From the NCBI RefSeq assembly GCF_000314735.2, contig NZ_KB375270.1, forward strand, positions 2,108,001 through 2,172,000: 64,000 nucleotides of DNA, read 5' to 3'. The notes below the pieces were generated by a model. It was given only the letters and a program-made list of their open reading frames with translations, was not told the DNA's origin and searched no databases. Position 1 is the first letter of the stretch, and the number at the start of each line of letters is the position of its first letter. This DNA is from Afipia felis ATCC 53690 (GTDB lineage: Bacteria > Pseudomonadota > Alphaproteobacteria > Rhizobiales > Xanthobacteraceae). This document shows, in pieces, positions 48,884 through 58,655 of the stretch. A program made the translations under genes and the position numbers.

Positions 48884-50251
48884 TCACAATAGCGTCCCGC
48901 GCAGGATCAGCAGCGCAACGCTGAAATAGATCATCAGCCCAGTGACATCGACCAGCGTGGCGACGAAGGGCGCGGACGCGCTCGCGGGGTCGAATCCCAC
49001 CCGCTGCAACAGGAACGGCAGCATCGAGCCCGCGACAGAGCCGAACGTCACCACGCCGACCAGCGCGGCCGCGACCGTGACGCCCACCAGCAGCCAGTGC
49101 TCGCCGTAGTCATAAATGCCGAGCTTCTGCCACATCACAACCCGGAACAAGCCGATGACGCCGAGTCCAGCGCCGAGCAGAAGCCCGGTCGGGAGTTCGC
49201 GCAGCATCACATGCCACCAGTCGGACAGTTTCACGTCGTGCAGCGCCAGCGCACGGATCAGGAGCGAGGTCGCCTGCGAACCGGAATTGCCGCCCGAACT
49301 CATGATGAGCGGAATGAACAGCGTCAGTACCAAAGCCTTTTCCAGTTCGCCCTCGAAGTGTTGCATGACGCTCGCGGTGAGCATTTCGCTGATGAACAGG
49401 ACGGCAAGCCAGACACCGCGCTTGCGGATCATGTTGCCGAGTCCGATCTGCAGATAAGGCTCCTCGATCGCTTCCATGCCGCCGAATTTCTGGGCGTCCT
49501 CAGTGCCTTCCTCGATGATGGCGTCGATGACATCGTCGAAGGTGACGATGCCGAGCAGATGCGAGGCCTTGTCGACCACCGGCACCGCGAGAAGGTCGTG
49601 ACGCGAGATCAGCCGCGCGACGTCTTCCCGGTCGACGAGTGGCAGCGTGGTGATCGGCGTCACCGCAAGATCGCCAATCTTCTCGTTCGGCTCGCCCGCG
49701 ATCAGACGGCGCAGCGACAGCGCACCAACGAGACGGCGAGTCACGGGATCGAGAACGTAGATCGCGTAGACCGTCTCGCGGGTGCGCTCGACCTGACGGA
49801 TGTGCTGCAGCGTGCGCTCGACCGTCCAGTTGCTCGGCGCGCTGACGAATTCGATCGTCATCATCGCACCGGCGGTGTTCGGCGGATAGGCAAGCAGGCT
49901 CGTGATAGCGTTGCGCGAGGCGAGATCGAGCCCGTTCATCAGCTCGGTGCGCGGCGGGTCCCGCAATTGCTGGATAAGGTCGGCCGCCATATCGGACGAC
50001 ATGCCCGCGAGCAGCGGGATCGCGATGTCATGCGGCAGTGCCTCGACGATCTCGGCTCCGAAATCGAGTTCGGGCTTGTCGAGGACTTCAATCGCCTTTT
50101 CGCGTGGCAGCAGCCGCAAAACCTCGGCCGCCTCGTCAGGCTCAAGCCTGTTGAGAACGTCGACCGTGTCGGCAGTGTGCTCGTTGATCAGGCTTGCCGC
50201 GACCACAGCGGCGTTGAAGCCATCCTCGGAGATTGTGTGGATGTCCGTCAT
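48884..50251 (-). CDS. mgtE: Magnesium transporter MgtE
   Basis: 455 residues. N-terminal helical domain (RLEPDEAAEVLRLLPREKAIEVLDKPE) about residues 1-125, two CBS domains (125-255; TPITTLPLVDREDVARLI and DKASHLLGIVTFDDVIDAIIEEGTEDAQKFGG), then five membrane helices from about 285 with the conserved PLIMSSGGNSGSQATSLLIRAL near residue 315. Cytoplasmic Mg2+ gates the channel through the CBS and N domains. A leader hairpin covers the ribosome binding site (see separate entry). It stands between yebC and ruvC, which are normally adjacent. Confidence 0.94.
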   Translation of the reverse strand: MTDIHTISEDGFNAAVVAASLINEHTADTVDVLNRLEPDEAAEVLRLLPREKAIEVLDKPELDFGAEIVEALPHDIAIPLLAGMSSDMAADLIQQLRDPPRTELMNGLDLASRNAITSLLAYPPNTAGAMMTIEFVSAPSNWTVERTLQHIRQVERTRETVYAIYVLDPVTRRLVGALSLRRLIAGEPNEKIGDLAVTPITTLPLVDREDVARLISRHDLLAVPVVDKASHLLGIVTFDDVIDAIIEEGTEDAQKFGGMEAIEEPYLQIGLGNMIRKRGVWLAVLFISEMLTASVMQHFEGELEKALVLTLFIPLIMSSGGNSGSQATSLLIRALALHDVKLSDWWHVMLRELPTGLLLGAGLGVIGLFRVVMWQKLGIYDYGEHWLLVGVTVAAALVGVVTFGSVAGSMLPFLLQRVGFDPASASAPFVATLVDVTGLMIYFSVALLILRGTLL

Positions 50252-50292
50252 GACTCACCTTCGGATCTGCCGACACCGGCAGCGGGTGAGCC
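50252..50292 (-). promoter_or_regulatory. mgtE leader hairpin covering the ribosome binding site
   Basis: On the minus strand, GGCUCACC pairs with GGUGAGUC (all eight pairs, one G-U), enclosing a second stem CUGCCG/CGGCAG. The 3' arm contains the AAGGTGAG ribosome binding site, and it ends one base before the mgtE AUG. A folded leader would block translation, so it could be a Mg2+ or other RNA switch; the fold does not match the known M-box. Confidence 0.5.
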
Positions 50293-50374
50293 TTAAGAAA
50301 CGCTCAGACCGCGCGGGCCGTTGCCGGCAAAATACGTTGACTGTCGCTTGGCATAGTTGAGAGTTTCCAGTGAC

Positions 50375-50404
50375 GCGGCGCGGGATCGAACGATCTCGCG
50401 CCGC
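50375..50404. other. Large hairpin in the yebC-mgtE spacer
   Basis: GCGGCGCGGGATCG at 50375-50388 and CGATCTCGCGCCGC at 50391-50404, 14 bases each with one G-T pair. It lies between yebC and mgtE but no T tract follows, so a factor-independent terminator is doubtful. It may act as a stabiliser or a protein-binding site. Confidence 0.45.
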
Positions 50405-50483
50405 CTGTTGCTGACATGAGCTTTCGCTTTCGCGGCGTCAAGAAAAAACCGCGTGTATCGTTACGAAAGAACGAGAACGGGCC

Positions 50484-51230
50484 TCAGCCCGCCATCTTGG
50501 CGGCGAGCGCATCCGAGACTTCGAAATTGGCATAGACGTTCTGCACGTCGTCATGCTCGTTCAGTTGGTCGAGCAGCTTGAACAGCTTCTCGCCGACCTC
50601 GTCGCTGACGGCGATATTGTTCTGGGGCTTCCAGATCAACGCGGCCTTGCGCGGCTCGCCGAACTTGGCTTCCAGCGCCTTGGCGGCCTCGCTCAGTGAG
50701 GCCTGCGAGGTATAGATTTCATGCCCGTCGTCGGACGACACCACGTCGTCGGCGCCGGCATCGATGGCGGCTTCCAGCATGGTGTCGGCATCGGCCTTGG
50801 CCGCGTCGTACTCGATCACGCCGACATGGTCGAACATGAACGACACCGAGCCGGTTTCGCCGAGATTGCCGCCAGACTTGGTGAAGTAAGAACGGATGTC
50901 GGAGGCGGCGCGGTTGCGGTTGTCGGTCAGCGCCTCGACGATCACCGCGACGCCGCCGGGACCGTAGCCCTCGTAGCGGATTTCATCGTAGCTCTCGCCC
51001 TCGCCGCCGATGGCCTTCTTGATGGCGCGCTCGATATTATCCTTCGGCATGTTCTCGGCGCGGGCGGCGATCACGGCAGCGCGCAGGCGCGGGTTCATCG
51101 CGGGATCGGGCGTACCAAGCTTGGCCGCCACGGTGATTTCGCGAGCGAGCTTGCCGAATATCTTGGATCGCATGGCATCCTGCTTGCCCTTGCGGTGCAT
51201 GATGTTCTTGAATTGGGAATGTCCGGCCAT
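50484..51230 (-). CDS. yebC: YebC/PmpR family transcriptional regulator
   Basis: 248 residues from ATG 51230; the open frame upstream to 51272 lacks a plausible start. Starts [31 protein letters not shown], the canonical entry, followed by NIERAIKKA and [26 protein letters not shown] near residue 85. Members bind DNA or assist ribosomes on proline stretches. Normally stands just before ruvC; here mgtE lies in between. Upstream is the TIGR00282 gene, 117 bases away. Confidence 0.95.
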   Translation of the reverse strand: MAGHSQFKNIMHRKGKQDAMRSKIFGKLAREITVAAKLGTPDPAMNPRLRAAVIAARAENMPKDNIERAIKKAIGGEGESYDEIRYEGYGPGGVAVIVEALTDNRNRAASDIRSYFTKSGGNLGETGSVSFMFDHVGVIEYDAAKADADTMLEAAIDAGADDVVSSDDGHEIYTSQASLSEAAKALEAKFGEPRKAALIWKPQNNIAVSDEVGEKLFKLLDQLNEHDDVQNVYANFEVSDALAAKMAG

Positions 51231-51347
51231 GCGAATGGTCTCTGTGAGGGGCGCGCATCGCGCGCCTTGCATTGAAGATCAGGGTTGGGTGGGGCGTTAT
51301 AGGCCCGCACCCGCCAAAATCAAAGATTTTCGGGAGGCGTCCGGGCC

Positions 51348-52175
51348 TTAACCTTGCTGCCAGAATCCGGGCACAACCTCCTCCAGCACCGGGCCGATCC
51401 GCACCGGAGCGACCTTTTGCGCACGGCCGGTTGTATCGTCCGTTTCCACCGCGACGCCGCTCAGGGTGCCTGGACCATCCCCCGCCGTGAAGCGGGCCGC
51501 CGGATAACCGCGCAGGAAGCGGCCGAGCGGCTCCTCGCGGTCCATGCCGATGACGGTCTCGTAGTCGCCGGTCATGCCTGCATCGGTCATATAGGCGGTG
51601 CCGCGCGGCAGGATGCGATAATCGGCGGTCGGTGCATGCGTATGGGTGCCGACAACGAGGCTTGCGCGTCCGTCGCAATGATAGCCGAATGCCTGCTTCT
51701 CACTGGTCGCCTCGCCGTGGAAATCGACCACGATGGCATCGACCGCCTCACCCAGCGGACAGGCTGTGAGTTCGCGATCAATGGCGATGAAGGGATCATC
51801 GCAGGGCGACATAAAGATGCGCCCGATGGCGTTGACGACGAGCGCGTGCTGACCCTTCTTGGTCTCGATCATCGCAGCACCCCGCCCCGGCGTGCCTGCG
51901 GTGAAGTTGAGCGGACGGATCAGGCGCGGCGCGCGTTCGATGAACACCAGCGCCTCGCGCTGATCCCAGGAGTGATTGCCGAGCGTGATGGCGTCGGCTC
52001 CGGCATCGACCAGTTCTTCGTAGATCGCTTCGGTGATGCCGAAACCGCCAGCTGCGTTCTCGCCGTTGACGACGACCAGATCGAGCGCCCAGTCGTGGAT
52101 CAGGCCGGGCAGCGTTTCCGTCACCACGTTGCGTCCGCTGCGTCCCACCACATCGCCGACAAAGAGAATCCGCAA
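51348..52175 (-). CDS. TIGR00282 family metallophosphoesterase (YmdB-like)
   Basis: 275 residues. Phosphodiesterase fold with all five metal motifs: LFVGDVVGRSGR (near residue 5), NGENAAGGFG (38), LGNHSWDQRE (65), DFHGEATSEKQ (153) and GTHTHAPTADY (177). YmdB hydrolyses 2',3'-cyclic nucleotides and affects biofilm in Bacillus. It is 6 bases downstream of the 5-FCL gene and probably cotranscribed. Ortholog position between fau and yebC is common in Rhizobiales (recalled). Confidence 0.93.
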   Translation of the reverse strand: MRILFVGDVVGRSGRNVVTETLPGLIHDWALDLVVVNGENAAGGFGITEAIYEELVDAGADAITLGNHSWDQREALVFIERAPRLIRPLNFTAGTPGRGAAMIETKKGQHALVVNAIGRIFMSPCDDPFIAIDRELTACPLGEAVDAIVVDFHGEATSEKQAFGYHCDGRASLVVGTHTHAPTADYRILPRGTAYMTDAGMTGDYETVIGMDREEPLGRFLRGYPAARFTAGDGPGTLSGVAVETDDTTGRAQKVAPVRIGPVLEEVVPGFWQQG

Positions 52176-52180
52176 CTCGC

Positions 52181-52765
52181 CTACTCCCGGAAATCGATCA
52201 CGTCTCGCTCCGTTAGCACGAGATCAAGCGGTTCGTCGTGGGTATCGTCGGGAATTTGGTCCATTTGCTGCACAGAGTACGCAAGGCCCGCGGCCGTGAT
52301 GCGCTTGCTCCGGCGCAAGCCCTGCAGCGTGCGGTCGTAATAGCCGCCACCATAGCCGAGGCGATGGCCACGCCGGTCGAACGCGGCGAGCGGCACCAGC
52401 ACGATATCGGGCTCGACCTCCTCCGCATCCGACGACGGTTCGAGAATTCCATAGAGGCCACGCACCAGAACGGTGTCCACCGTCCAGGCGCGAAAGATCA
52501 AGGGCTCGCCGCGACCGATTGCGACCGGCAGCGCCAGTCCCGCGCCCCGCGCGCGCAACGCTTTCATCAAGGCGGACGGATCGATCTCGGTGCGGATCGC
52601 GGAGAAGCCTGCAACTATGCAGCCGGGCCCGATCTCGAATTGCGTTGCATGCCGTGCGAGTGCTTCGCGCGCGGCGGCGCGCTCCTCAGCCGCGAGGGAA
52701 TCGCGGCGGGCGAAAGCGGCGGCGCGAAGTTCGTTCTTGGATTGCTGCAAGGAGGGATCGTCCAC
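52181..52765 (-). CDS. 5-formyltetrahydrofolate cyclo-ligase
   Basis: 194 residues. Converts 5-formyl-THF to 5,10-methenyl-THF using ATP. The conserved GYGGGYYDRTLQGLR near residue 137 binds ATP and substrate. An N-terminal basic stretch (ELRAAAFARRDSL) fits the family start. The gene lies directly downstream of the 6S RNA, an arrangement conserved across Proteobacteria (ssrS-ygfA). Start ATG at 52765 has AAGG-like sequence in the RNA's 3' region. Confidence 0.93.
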   Translation of the reverse strand: MDDPSLQQSKNELRAAAFARRDSLAAEERAAAREALARHATQFEIGPGCIVAGFSAIRTEIDPSALMKALRARGAGLALPVAIGRGEPLIFRAWTVDTVLVRGLYGILEPSSDAEEVEPDIVLVPLAAFDRRGHRLGYGGGYYDRTLQGLRRSKRITAAGLAYSVQQMDQIPDDTHDEPLDLVLTERDVIDFRE

Positions 52766-52794
52766 CGTACCCCAGCGAAAATTAGGTCACACCT

Positions 52795-52937
52795 TAAAAG
52801 GCGGAAGAGAAGGTGCGAAGCCACGGTCGCCGTTGAAGCACTCGATCCCGGAGTTCCCTACGAAAGTAGGTGGGCACCATATGTCCGGGTCCACGGACCC
52901 GGCCAGGGACAGTTCCCTAAAGGATCGATAAGGCCCC
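52795..52937 (-). ncRNA. ssrS: 6S RNA
   Basis: About 140 bases between zapA and the 5-FCL gene, on the strand of both. The transcript begins near 52936 (GGGCCUUAUCGAUCC), eight bases after a TATATC -10. The 5' CGAUCC pairs with GGGAUCG downstream; CCGGGUCC/GGACCCGG forms the terminal stem, and CCUAC-UUUC-GUAGG is the small bubble hairpin. The closing half GGGGCC pairs with GGCUUC near 52817-52822. 6S RNA binds RNA polymerase-sigma70 in stationary phase. Position matches the conserved ssrS locus; ends are approximate. Confidence 0.78.
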
Positions 52938-53055
52938 GGGGATATATGGCTCCTGACGCGCGCTGCAGCCTCGCCCGCCCAATGTAGCGACGATCAGGCT
53001 GCGCCGCCAGCGGCACCGGGACAATTTCACTCAGCGAAAAATTTCGGAAAGCGTC

Positions 53056-53439
53056 TCAGCCGAGCGCGACGTTGCCGGCGAGCGGCTTGTTCAATTCCTG
53101 CGTCATCCGCTCGATGCGCTCGGATGCGGAGTTGAGCGCGTTGGCGATCGCGGACTGAGTGGCGCGGGCGCGGTCACTGGCCGCTACACGGCCCTCGCGG
53201 AGCACCTCGATCTCCTCCTCGAAACCACGGATGCGCCGCTCGGCATCTTGCAGCTCATCAGCGATGGTGAGGGAGGCCATCACGGTCAGGCGCTGGTCAC
53301 CGATCTCGCCGAACTTGCCGCGCAAATCCGTGACCCGGCTCTCCAGCATCTCGGCAAGCCGCAACAGCCGCGTCTCCTGCCCTTCCTCGCAGGCCATACG
53401 ATATTGCCGGCCGTTGATGGTGACGTTGACGTGGCTCAC
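53056..53439 (-). CDS. zapA: Cell division protein ZapA
   Basis: 127 residues. ZapA promotes FtsZ bundling at midcell. The N-terminal beta strand region HVNVTINGRQYRMACEEGQE and the following coiled-coil helices (LAEMLESRVTDLRGKF, DQRLTVMASLTIADELQDAERRIRGFEEEIEVL) are typical. Overlaps the upstream DUF4164 gene by 4 bases. 6S RNA follows on the same strand 118 bases later. Confidence 0.95.
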   Translation of the reverse strand: MSHVNVTINGRQYRMACEEGQETRLLRLAEMLESRVTDLRGKFGEIGDQRLTVMASLTIADELQDAERRIRGFEEEIEVLREGRVAASDRARATQSAIANALNSASERIERMTQELNKPLAGNVALG

Positions 53440-53774
53440 GAAGCGTCCTCCTCGATCACCGAACGGATGGTGCCGATGGCGACATCGAGACGTTCGGCGA
53501 TTTCGCGGTTGGCGCGCTCCAGTTCGCGCGAACGCACCAGGGTGCCGTCGAGTTCGTTTGCGAGGCGCGAACGATCCACGCCGAGCGACTGGATGCGCGC
53601 CGCAAGCTCATCGCTACCGCGGTCATATTCGCGCCGGCGCTCCACCGCGCTCTCCATCGCATCGAGCGCTGCCGCAAGACGCCGTGTTGCCGCCTCGATC
53701 TCGCTTGCGGCGGAAGGCGCGGCTGGCGCCGCGTGCTCACCGGCAGCGAAGGCGTTGGGCATACGGTCGTTCAT
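53436..53774 (-). CDS. DUF4164 family protein, coiled coil
   Basis: 112 residues from ATG 53774; a longer frame from TTG 53852 is also open, and neither start has a clear binding site. From residue 23 onward the protein is a predicted coiled coil (EIEAATRRLAAALDAMESAVERRREYDRGSDELAARIQ, then DGTLVRSRELERANREIAERL). No cysteine or membrane segment. It overlaps zapA by 4 bases, as seen in other Rhizobiales, so it may assist ZapA or FtsZ assembly. Role not known. Confidence 0.78.
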   Translation of the reverse strand: MNDRMPNAFAAGEHAAPAAPSAASEIEAATRRLAAALDAMESAVERRREYDRGSDELAARIQSLGVDRSRLANELDGTLVRSRELERANREIAERLDVAIGTIRSVIEEDAS

Positions 53775-54081
53775 GTACGAGCCATTCGGTCTCGGATGGT
53801 GAACCATGGAAGGTTGAGCGGCCGATCTCATCGGAAAATCCCGGTCCAGCAAGCATTTAGTTGCTGAATCTACGGTCCGATTCGCGCTCTTGCAACGTCG
53901 CGTTGCCGCTATGCACCGTTAAGCGCGGCAACTATGTGGCATTCGCTTTGCGAACACCTCCTCCGCGCGTTGATTTCCCGTTTGATTCTTGGACTCACGA
54001 GTGCGTCGGTGCTATCCACCGGCCGCAGTCATCTGACTGCAATATCCCGCCTTTTTGGAAAAATTTTTCAGGTTCTCACTC

Positions 54082-56088
54082 ATGACGTTTCAAGCGAAGA
54101 CCCCGCGTGTCGATCCATCCCGTATGGCCAACGCGATCCGCGCTCTCGCGATGGACGCCGTGGAGAAAGCCAACTCGGGCCATCCCGGCCTGCCGATGGG
54201 CACGGCCGACATCGCCACCGTGCTGTTCACGCAATTCCTGAAGTTCGATGCGCGCGACCCGAAATGGGCCGACCGCGATCGCTTCGTGCTCTCGGCCGGT
54301 CACGGCTCGATGCTGCTCTATGCGTTGCTGTATCTCACTGGCAACGAGTCGATGACGATCGATGAGATCAAGAACTTCCGCCAGCTCGGTTCGCTGACGC
54401 CAGGACACCCGGAAAACTTCATCACCCCCGGCATCGAGATGACCACCGGCCCGCTCGGCCAGGGCATTTCCACCGCGGTCGGCATGGCGCTCGCGGAGCG
54501 TCACCTCGCGGCTGAGTTCGGCGGCGACATCGTCGATCACTACACCTATGTGCTCGCCTCCGACGGCGACCTGATGGAAGGCATCAGCCAGGAAGCCATC
54601 GCGCTCGCCGGTCACCTCAAGCTCAACAAGATGATCGTGCTGTTCGACGACAACGGCATTTCGATCGATGGCGCGATCTCGCTTTCAGACTCTGTCGATC
54701 AGGTGAAGCGCTTCGAGGCCGCAGGCTGGGCCGCCTGCCGCATCGACGGCCACGATCACGACGCTATCGCTGACGCCATCGCGCGCGCGCAGACCTCGGA
54801 TCGTCCGACTCTGATCGCCTGCAAGACCACCATCGCCTACGGCGCACCGATCAAGGCGGGCACCTCGAAATCACACGGCTCGCCGCTTGGCGCCGAGGAA
54901 ATCGCAGGCACGCGCAAGCAGCTCGGCTGGGACGCGCCGCCGTTCGAAATTCCGGCGGACATTCTTGAAGCCTGGCGCGCGGCCGGTTCGCGTGGCGCGG
55001 TGGCCGGCGCGGAGTGGGACAAGAAATTCGCGGCAAAGGACGCCACGCTGCGCGCCGAATTCAAGCGCCGCATGCAGGGCGATCTGCCGGTGAAGGCACT
55101 CACGGATGCCATCGCCAAGATGAAAGCGTCGCTCGCCGAGACTCCGAAGGACATCGCCACCCGCACCGCCTCCGAGCGCGCGCTGGAAGTCCTGATCCCG
55201 GCAGTGCCGGAGATGATCGGCGGTTCGGCCGATCTCACCGGCTCCAACAACACCCGCATCAAGGACATGGTCGCAATCTCCGCCAATAATTACGGCGGGC
55301 GCTACGTGAACTATGGCATCCGCGAGCACGGCATGGCGGCGGCGATGAACGGCATGGCGCTGCATGGCGGCATCATTCCGTATTCCGGTACGTTCTTGGT
55401 GTTCTCCGACTACCTGCGGCCGTCGCTACGTCTCGCAGCACTCATGGGCGAGCGCGTCATCCACGTGCTCACTCATGACTCCATCGGCCTCGGCGAGGAC
55501 GGCCCAACGCACCAGCCCGTCGAACATCTCGCGGCGCTGCGTGCGATCCCGAACCTCAACGTCTTCCGTCCCTGCGACACCGTGGAAACGCTGGAATGCT
55601 GGCAGCTTGCGCTGGAAGCGAAGGATCGTCCGAGCGTGCTCGCACTGACGCGCCAGAACCTGCCGCAGCTTCGCCGCACCAACGACACGGAAAACCGCTG
55701 TGCTGCTGGCGCCTACGAAATTTCAAAGGCCGACGGCGAGGCTAAAGTCTCGATTTTCGCCTCGGGTTCAGAAGTCTCGCTCGCGGTGGAAGCGCAGAAG
55801 CTGCTCGCCGGGCGCGGCATCGCGACGCGGGTCGTGTCGGTGCCGTGCATGGACCTGTTTCTGGAGGCTCCGGAAGCTGTGCGTGCAGCGCTGATCGGCA
55901 ATGCGCCGGTGAAAATCGGTGTGGAAGCGGCGATCCGGCAAGGCTGGGACGCCATCATCGGATCCGATGGAATCTTCGTCGGCATGAGCGGATTCGGCGC
56001 CAGCGCCCCATATAAGGAACTGTACAACCATTTCGGCATCACGGCGGAGGCGATCACTGCAGCCGCCGAGGGCCGGCTCAAGCGGTAA
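54082..56088 (+). CDS. tkt: Transketolase
   Basis: 668 residues from ATG 54082; upstream codons from 54055 are rejected because they start at TTG and lack a binding site. Thiamine diphosphate enzyme of the pentose phosphate and Calvin cycles. ThDP motif GDGDLMEG-like [12 protein letters not shown] near residue 158, substrate [15 protein letters not shown] near 73 and the [12 protein letters not shown] block near 470. First gene of tkt-gap-pgk-fba, although gap is 97 bases downstream. Upstream 229 bases face DUF4164-zapA divergently; no operator was recognised. Confidence 0.97.
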   Translation: MTFQAKTPRVDPSRMANAIRALAMDAVEKANSGHPGLPMGTADIATVLFTQFLKFDARDPKWADRDRFVLSAGHGSMLLYALLYLTGNESMTIDEIKNFRQLGSLTPGHPENFITPGIEMTTGPLGQGISTAVGMALAERHLAAEFGGDIVDHYTYVLASDGDLMEGISQEAIALAGHLKLNKMIVLFDDNGISIDGAISLSDSVDQVKRFEAAGWAACRIDGHDHDAIADAIARAQTSDRPTLIACKTTIAYGAPIKAGTSKSHGSPLGAEEIAGTRKQLGWDAPPFEIPADILEAWRAAGSRGAVAGAEWDKKFAAKDATLRAEFKRRMQGDLPVKALTDAIAKMKASLAETPKDIATRTASERALEVLIPAVPEMIGGSADLTGSNNTRIKDMVAISANNYGGRYVNYGIREHGMAAAMNGMALHGGIIPYSGTFLVFSDYLRPSLRLAALMGERVIHVLTHDSIGLGEDGPTHQPVEHLAALRAIPNLNVFRPCDTVETLECWQLALEAKDRPSVLALTRQNLPQLRRTNDTENRCAAGAYEISKADGEAKVSIFASGSEVSLAVEAQKLLAGRGIATRVVSVPCMDLFLEAPEAVRAALIGNAPVKIGVEAAIRQGWDAIIGSDGIFVGMSGFGASAPYKELYNHFGITAEAITAAAEGRLKR

Positions 56089-56185
56089 CCCTGCATCAGG
56101 ATTGCCGCTTCGGATAATTGCATCAGGGCGTCATTCGGGGCAAAACCGCCTCGAAAACGTCAATTCAGGCTTTGAGGAGAATGGA

Positions 56186-57193
56186 ATGACCATCCGTGTC
56201 GCAATCAATGGATTTGGCCGCATCGGCCGCAACGTGCTGCGTGCGATTCACGAGTCGAAGCGCACCGACATCCAGGTGGTTGCGATCAACGATCTGGCTC
56301 CAGTCGAAACCAACGCCCACCTGCTGCGCTACGACTCGGTGCACGGCCGTTTCCCCGGCGAAGTGAAGGTCGACGGCGATACCATCGATATCGGCAGCGG
56401 CAAGATCAAGGTCACCGCCATCAAGGACCCGGCGACGCTGCCCTGGAAAGAACTCGGCATCGACATCGCGATGGAATGCACCGGCATCTTCACCGCGCGC
56501 GACAAGGCGGCGCTGCACCTCACAGCCGGTGCCAAGCGCGTACTGGTGTCCGCTCCCGCTGACGGCGCCGACGCCACCATCGTCTACGGCGTCAACCATG
56601 ACACGCTGACCAAGGATCATGTCGTCGTCTCGAACGGCTCCTGCACGACCAACTGCCTCGCGCCGGTCGCCAAGGTGCTGAACGACGCAATCGGCATCGA
56701 GACCGGCTTCATGACCACCGTCCACGCCTACACCGGCGACCAGCCGACGCTCGACACCGTGCACAAGGATCTCTATCGCGCCCGCGCAGCCGCGCTCTCG
56801 ATGATCCCAACCTCGACCGGCGCCGCCAAGGCCATCGGCCTCGTGCTGCCGGAGCTCAAGGGCAAGCTCGACGGCGTCTCGATCCGTGTGCCGACGCCGA
56901 ACGTCTCGGTGATCGATCTCAAGATCGTCGCCAAGCGCGAGACGACCAAGGACGAAGTCAACGACGCTGTCCGCCGCGCCTCGCAGCAGCAGCTCAAGAA
57001 CATCCTCGGCGTCACCGAGCATCCGAACGTGTCGATCGACTTCAACGGCGACAAGCACTCCTCGATCTTCGCCACCGACCAGACCAAGGTGCAGGGCGGC
57101 AAGCTGGTGCGCGTGATGTCGTGGTACGACAACGAGTGGGGCTTCTCGAATCGCATGGCCGATACCGCCGTCGCGATGGGCAAGTTGATCTGA
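56186..57193 (+). CDS. gap: Glyceraldehyde-3-phosphate dehydrogenase
   Basis: 335 residues from ATG 56186, with GAGGAGA before it. NAD binding [13 protein letters not shown] (residues 8-20); catalytic Cys in [13 protein letters not shown] near residue 155; DLPRYD-type substrate part KKSSRGVDGVSIRV-like ([16 protein letters not shown]) near 230. Acts in glycolysis, gluconeogenesis and the Calvin cycle. Followed by a stem-loop and then pgk. Confidence 0.97.
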   Translation: MTIRVAINGFGRIGRNVLRAIHESKRTDIQVVAINDLAPVETNAHLLRYDSVHGRFPGEVKVDGDTIDIGSGKIKVTAIKDPATLPWKELGIDIAMECTGIFTARDKAALHLTAGAKRVLVSAPADGADATIVYGVNHDTLTKDHVVVSNGSCTTNCLAPVAKVLNDAIGIETGFMTTVHAYTGDQPTLDTVHKDLYRARAAALSMIPTSTGAAKAIGLVLPELKGKLDGVSIRVPTPNVSVIDLKIVAKRETTKDEVNDAVRRASQQQLKNILGVTEHPNVSIDFNGDKHSSIFATDQTKVQGGKLVRVMSWYDNEWGFSNRMADTAVAMGKLI

Positions 57194-57204
57194 TCTTTCT
57201 GCTC

Positions 57205-57238
57205 CGGGCGGCGCGATCCACGAGCGATCCGCCGCCCG
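57205..57238. other. Hairpin between gap and pgk
   Basis: CGGGCGGC at 57205-57212 pairs with GCCGCCCG at 57231-57238; the inner loop has GCGATC repeats (GCGCGATC/GCGATCC). There is no T tract, so it is probably an mRNA-stabilising or read-through element rather than a terminator. Confidence 0.5.
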
Positions 57239-57340
57239 AAACTGTTTCACAGGATGACGGTTCAAACTTCGTCATCCGGCGTCGATGACGCATATTGATG
57301 CGCCGATGACGATGCATCGGGTTCGGGGACAAGGAGACCC

Positions 57341-58540
57341 ATGACCACCACCCTCTTCCGCACCCTCGACGACGTCGACGTGCACAACAAGCGTGTCCTG
57401 CTGCGCGTCGATCTCAACGTCCCGATGGACAATGGCCGCGTCTCCGACGCCACGCGCCTCGAGCGCGTCACCAAGACCATCACCGAGTTGGCGGAAAAAG
57501 GCGCCAAGGTCATCCTGCTCTCGCATTTCGGACGCCCCAAGGGCGTCGATCCGAAGCAGTCGCTGAAGCCGGTCGCAATCACGCTCGCCTACATGCTGCG
57601 TCGTCATGTCGAATTCGTCGACGACTGCATCGGCGAGAAGGCGCAGGCCGCGGTGTCCCATATGAAGGCAGGCGACATCGTCTGCCTCGAAAATACACGC
57701 TTCCATAAGGGCGAAGAGAAGAACGATCCCGCTTTCGTTGCCGAACTCGCCAAGCTCGGCGACGTCTGGGTCAACGACGCGTTCTCGACCGCTCATCGCG
57801 CCCACGCCTCGACCGAAGGTCTCGGCCATGTGCTGCCCGCCTATGCCGGCCGTTCGATGCAGGCCGAACTCGATGCACTGACCAAGGCGCTGGAAGCGCC
57901 GACCCATCCGGTCGCGGCCGTGATCGGCGGCGCGAAGGTTTCGACCAAGCTCGATCTTCTCGAAAACCTCGTCACCAAGGTCGATGCGCTGGTGATCGGC
58001 GGAGGCATGGCGAACACCTTCCTGCACGCGCAGGGTATCGATGTCGGCAAGTCGCTCTGCGAGAAGGAACTGGCGCCGACCGCGTTGCGGATTCTGGAAA
58101 AGGCGGAAGCGGCCAAATGCGCCGTGATCCTGCCGGTGGACGCGGTGATCGCCCGGGAGTTCGTCGCCCACGCGCCGTCCGAGGCCTGCGGCCTCGATGC
58201 CATCCCGTCGGACGCGATGATCCTCGATGTCGGCCCGAAGTCTGTGGACCGTGTCCGCGCCGCGTTCGACGCGGCCAAGACCGTGGTCTGGAACGGCCCG
58301 CTCGGCGCGTTCGAACTGTCGCCGTTCGATCGCGGCACCGTGCAGGCCGCGCGGCACGCCGCTGGCCTCACCCTCGAGGGCAAGCTGATCTCGGTGGCGG
58401 GCGGTGGCGACACCGTCGCGGCCCTGAACCATGCCGGCGTCGCATCCGACTTCACCTATGTCTCGACTGCGGGCGGCGCCTTCCTCGAATGGATGGAAGG
58501 CAAGCCGCTGCCCGGTGTCGAGGTGCTGCGGACGAAATGA
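57341..58540 (+). CDS. pgk: Phosphoglycerate kinase
   Basis: 399 residues. Transfers phosphate between 1,3-bisphosphoglycerate and [16 protein letters not shown] near residue 22 and SHFGRPKG near 60 form the substrate site; [17 protein letters not shown] near 190 and GGGDTVAAL near 355 bind the nucleotide. Two-domain monomer. ATG at 57341 with GGAG upstream. Followed after 115 bases by fba. Confidence 0.98.
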   Translation: MTTTLFRTLDDVDVHNKRVLLRVDLNVPMDNGRVSDATRLERVTKTITELAEKGAKVILLSHFGRPKGVDPKQSLKPVAITLAYMLRRHVEFVDDCIGEKAQAAVSHMKAGDIVCLENTRFHKGEEKNDPAFVAELAKLGDVWVNDAFSTAHRAHASTEGLGHVLPAYAGRSMQAELDALTKALEAPTHPVAAVIGGAKVSTKLDLLENLVTKVDALVIGGGMANTFLHAQGIDVGKSLCEKELAPTALRILEKAEAAKCAVILPVDAVIAREFVAHAPSEACGLDAIPSDAMILDVGPKSVDRVRAAFDAAKTVVWNGPLGAFELSPFDRGTVQAARHAAGLTLEGKLISVAGGGDTVAALNHAGVASDFTYVSTAGGAFLEWMEGKPLPGVEVLRTK

Positions 58541-58655
58541 CAATACCGCCCCGTTTGGGTAGATTGACCCGGACGGGGTGGAACCGGCCAGACCGTCCAC
58601 GAATTACAACAACCGAACCCCCATCCCTTAAATCAGTTGCTTGCAGGAGAGCTCG

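Noticed and set aside
49097..50296. 399-codon open frame on the plus strand opposite mgtE
   Set aside because: Shadow of mgtE with atypical composition.
57272..58600. 442-codon open frame on the minus strand opposite pgk
   Set aside because: Antisense shadow of pgk with spacer sequence included.
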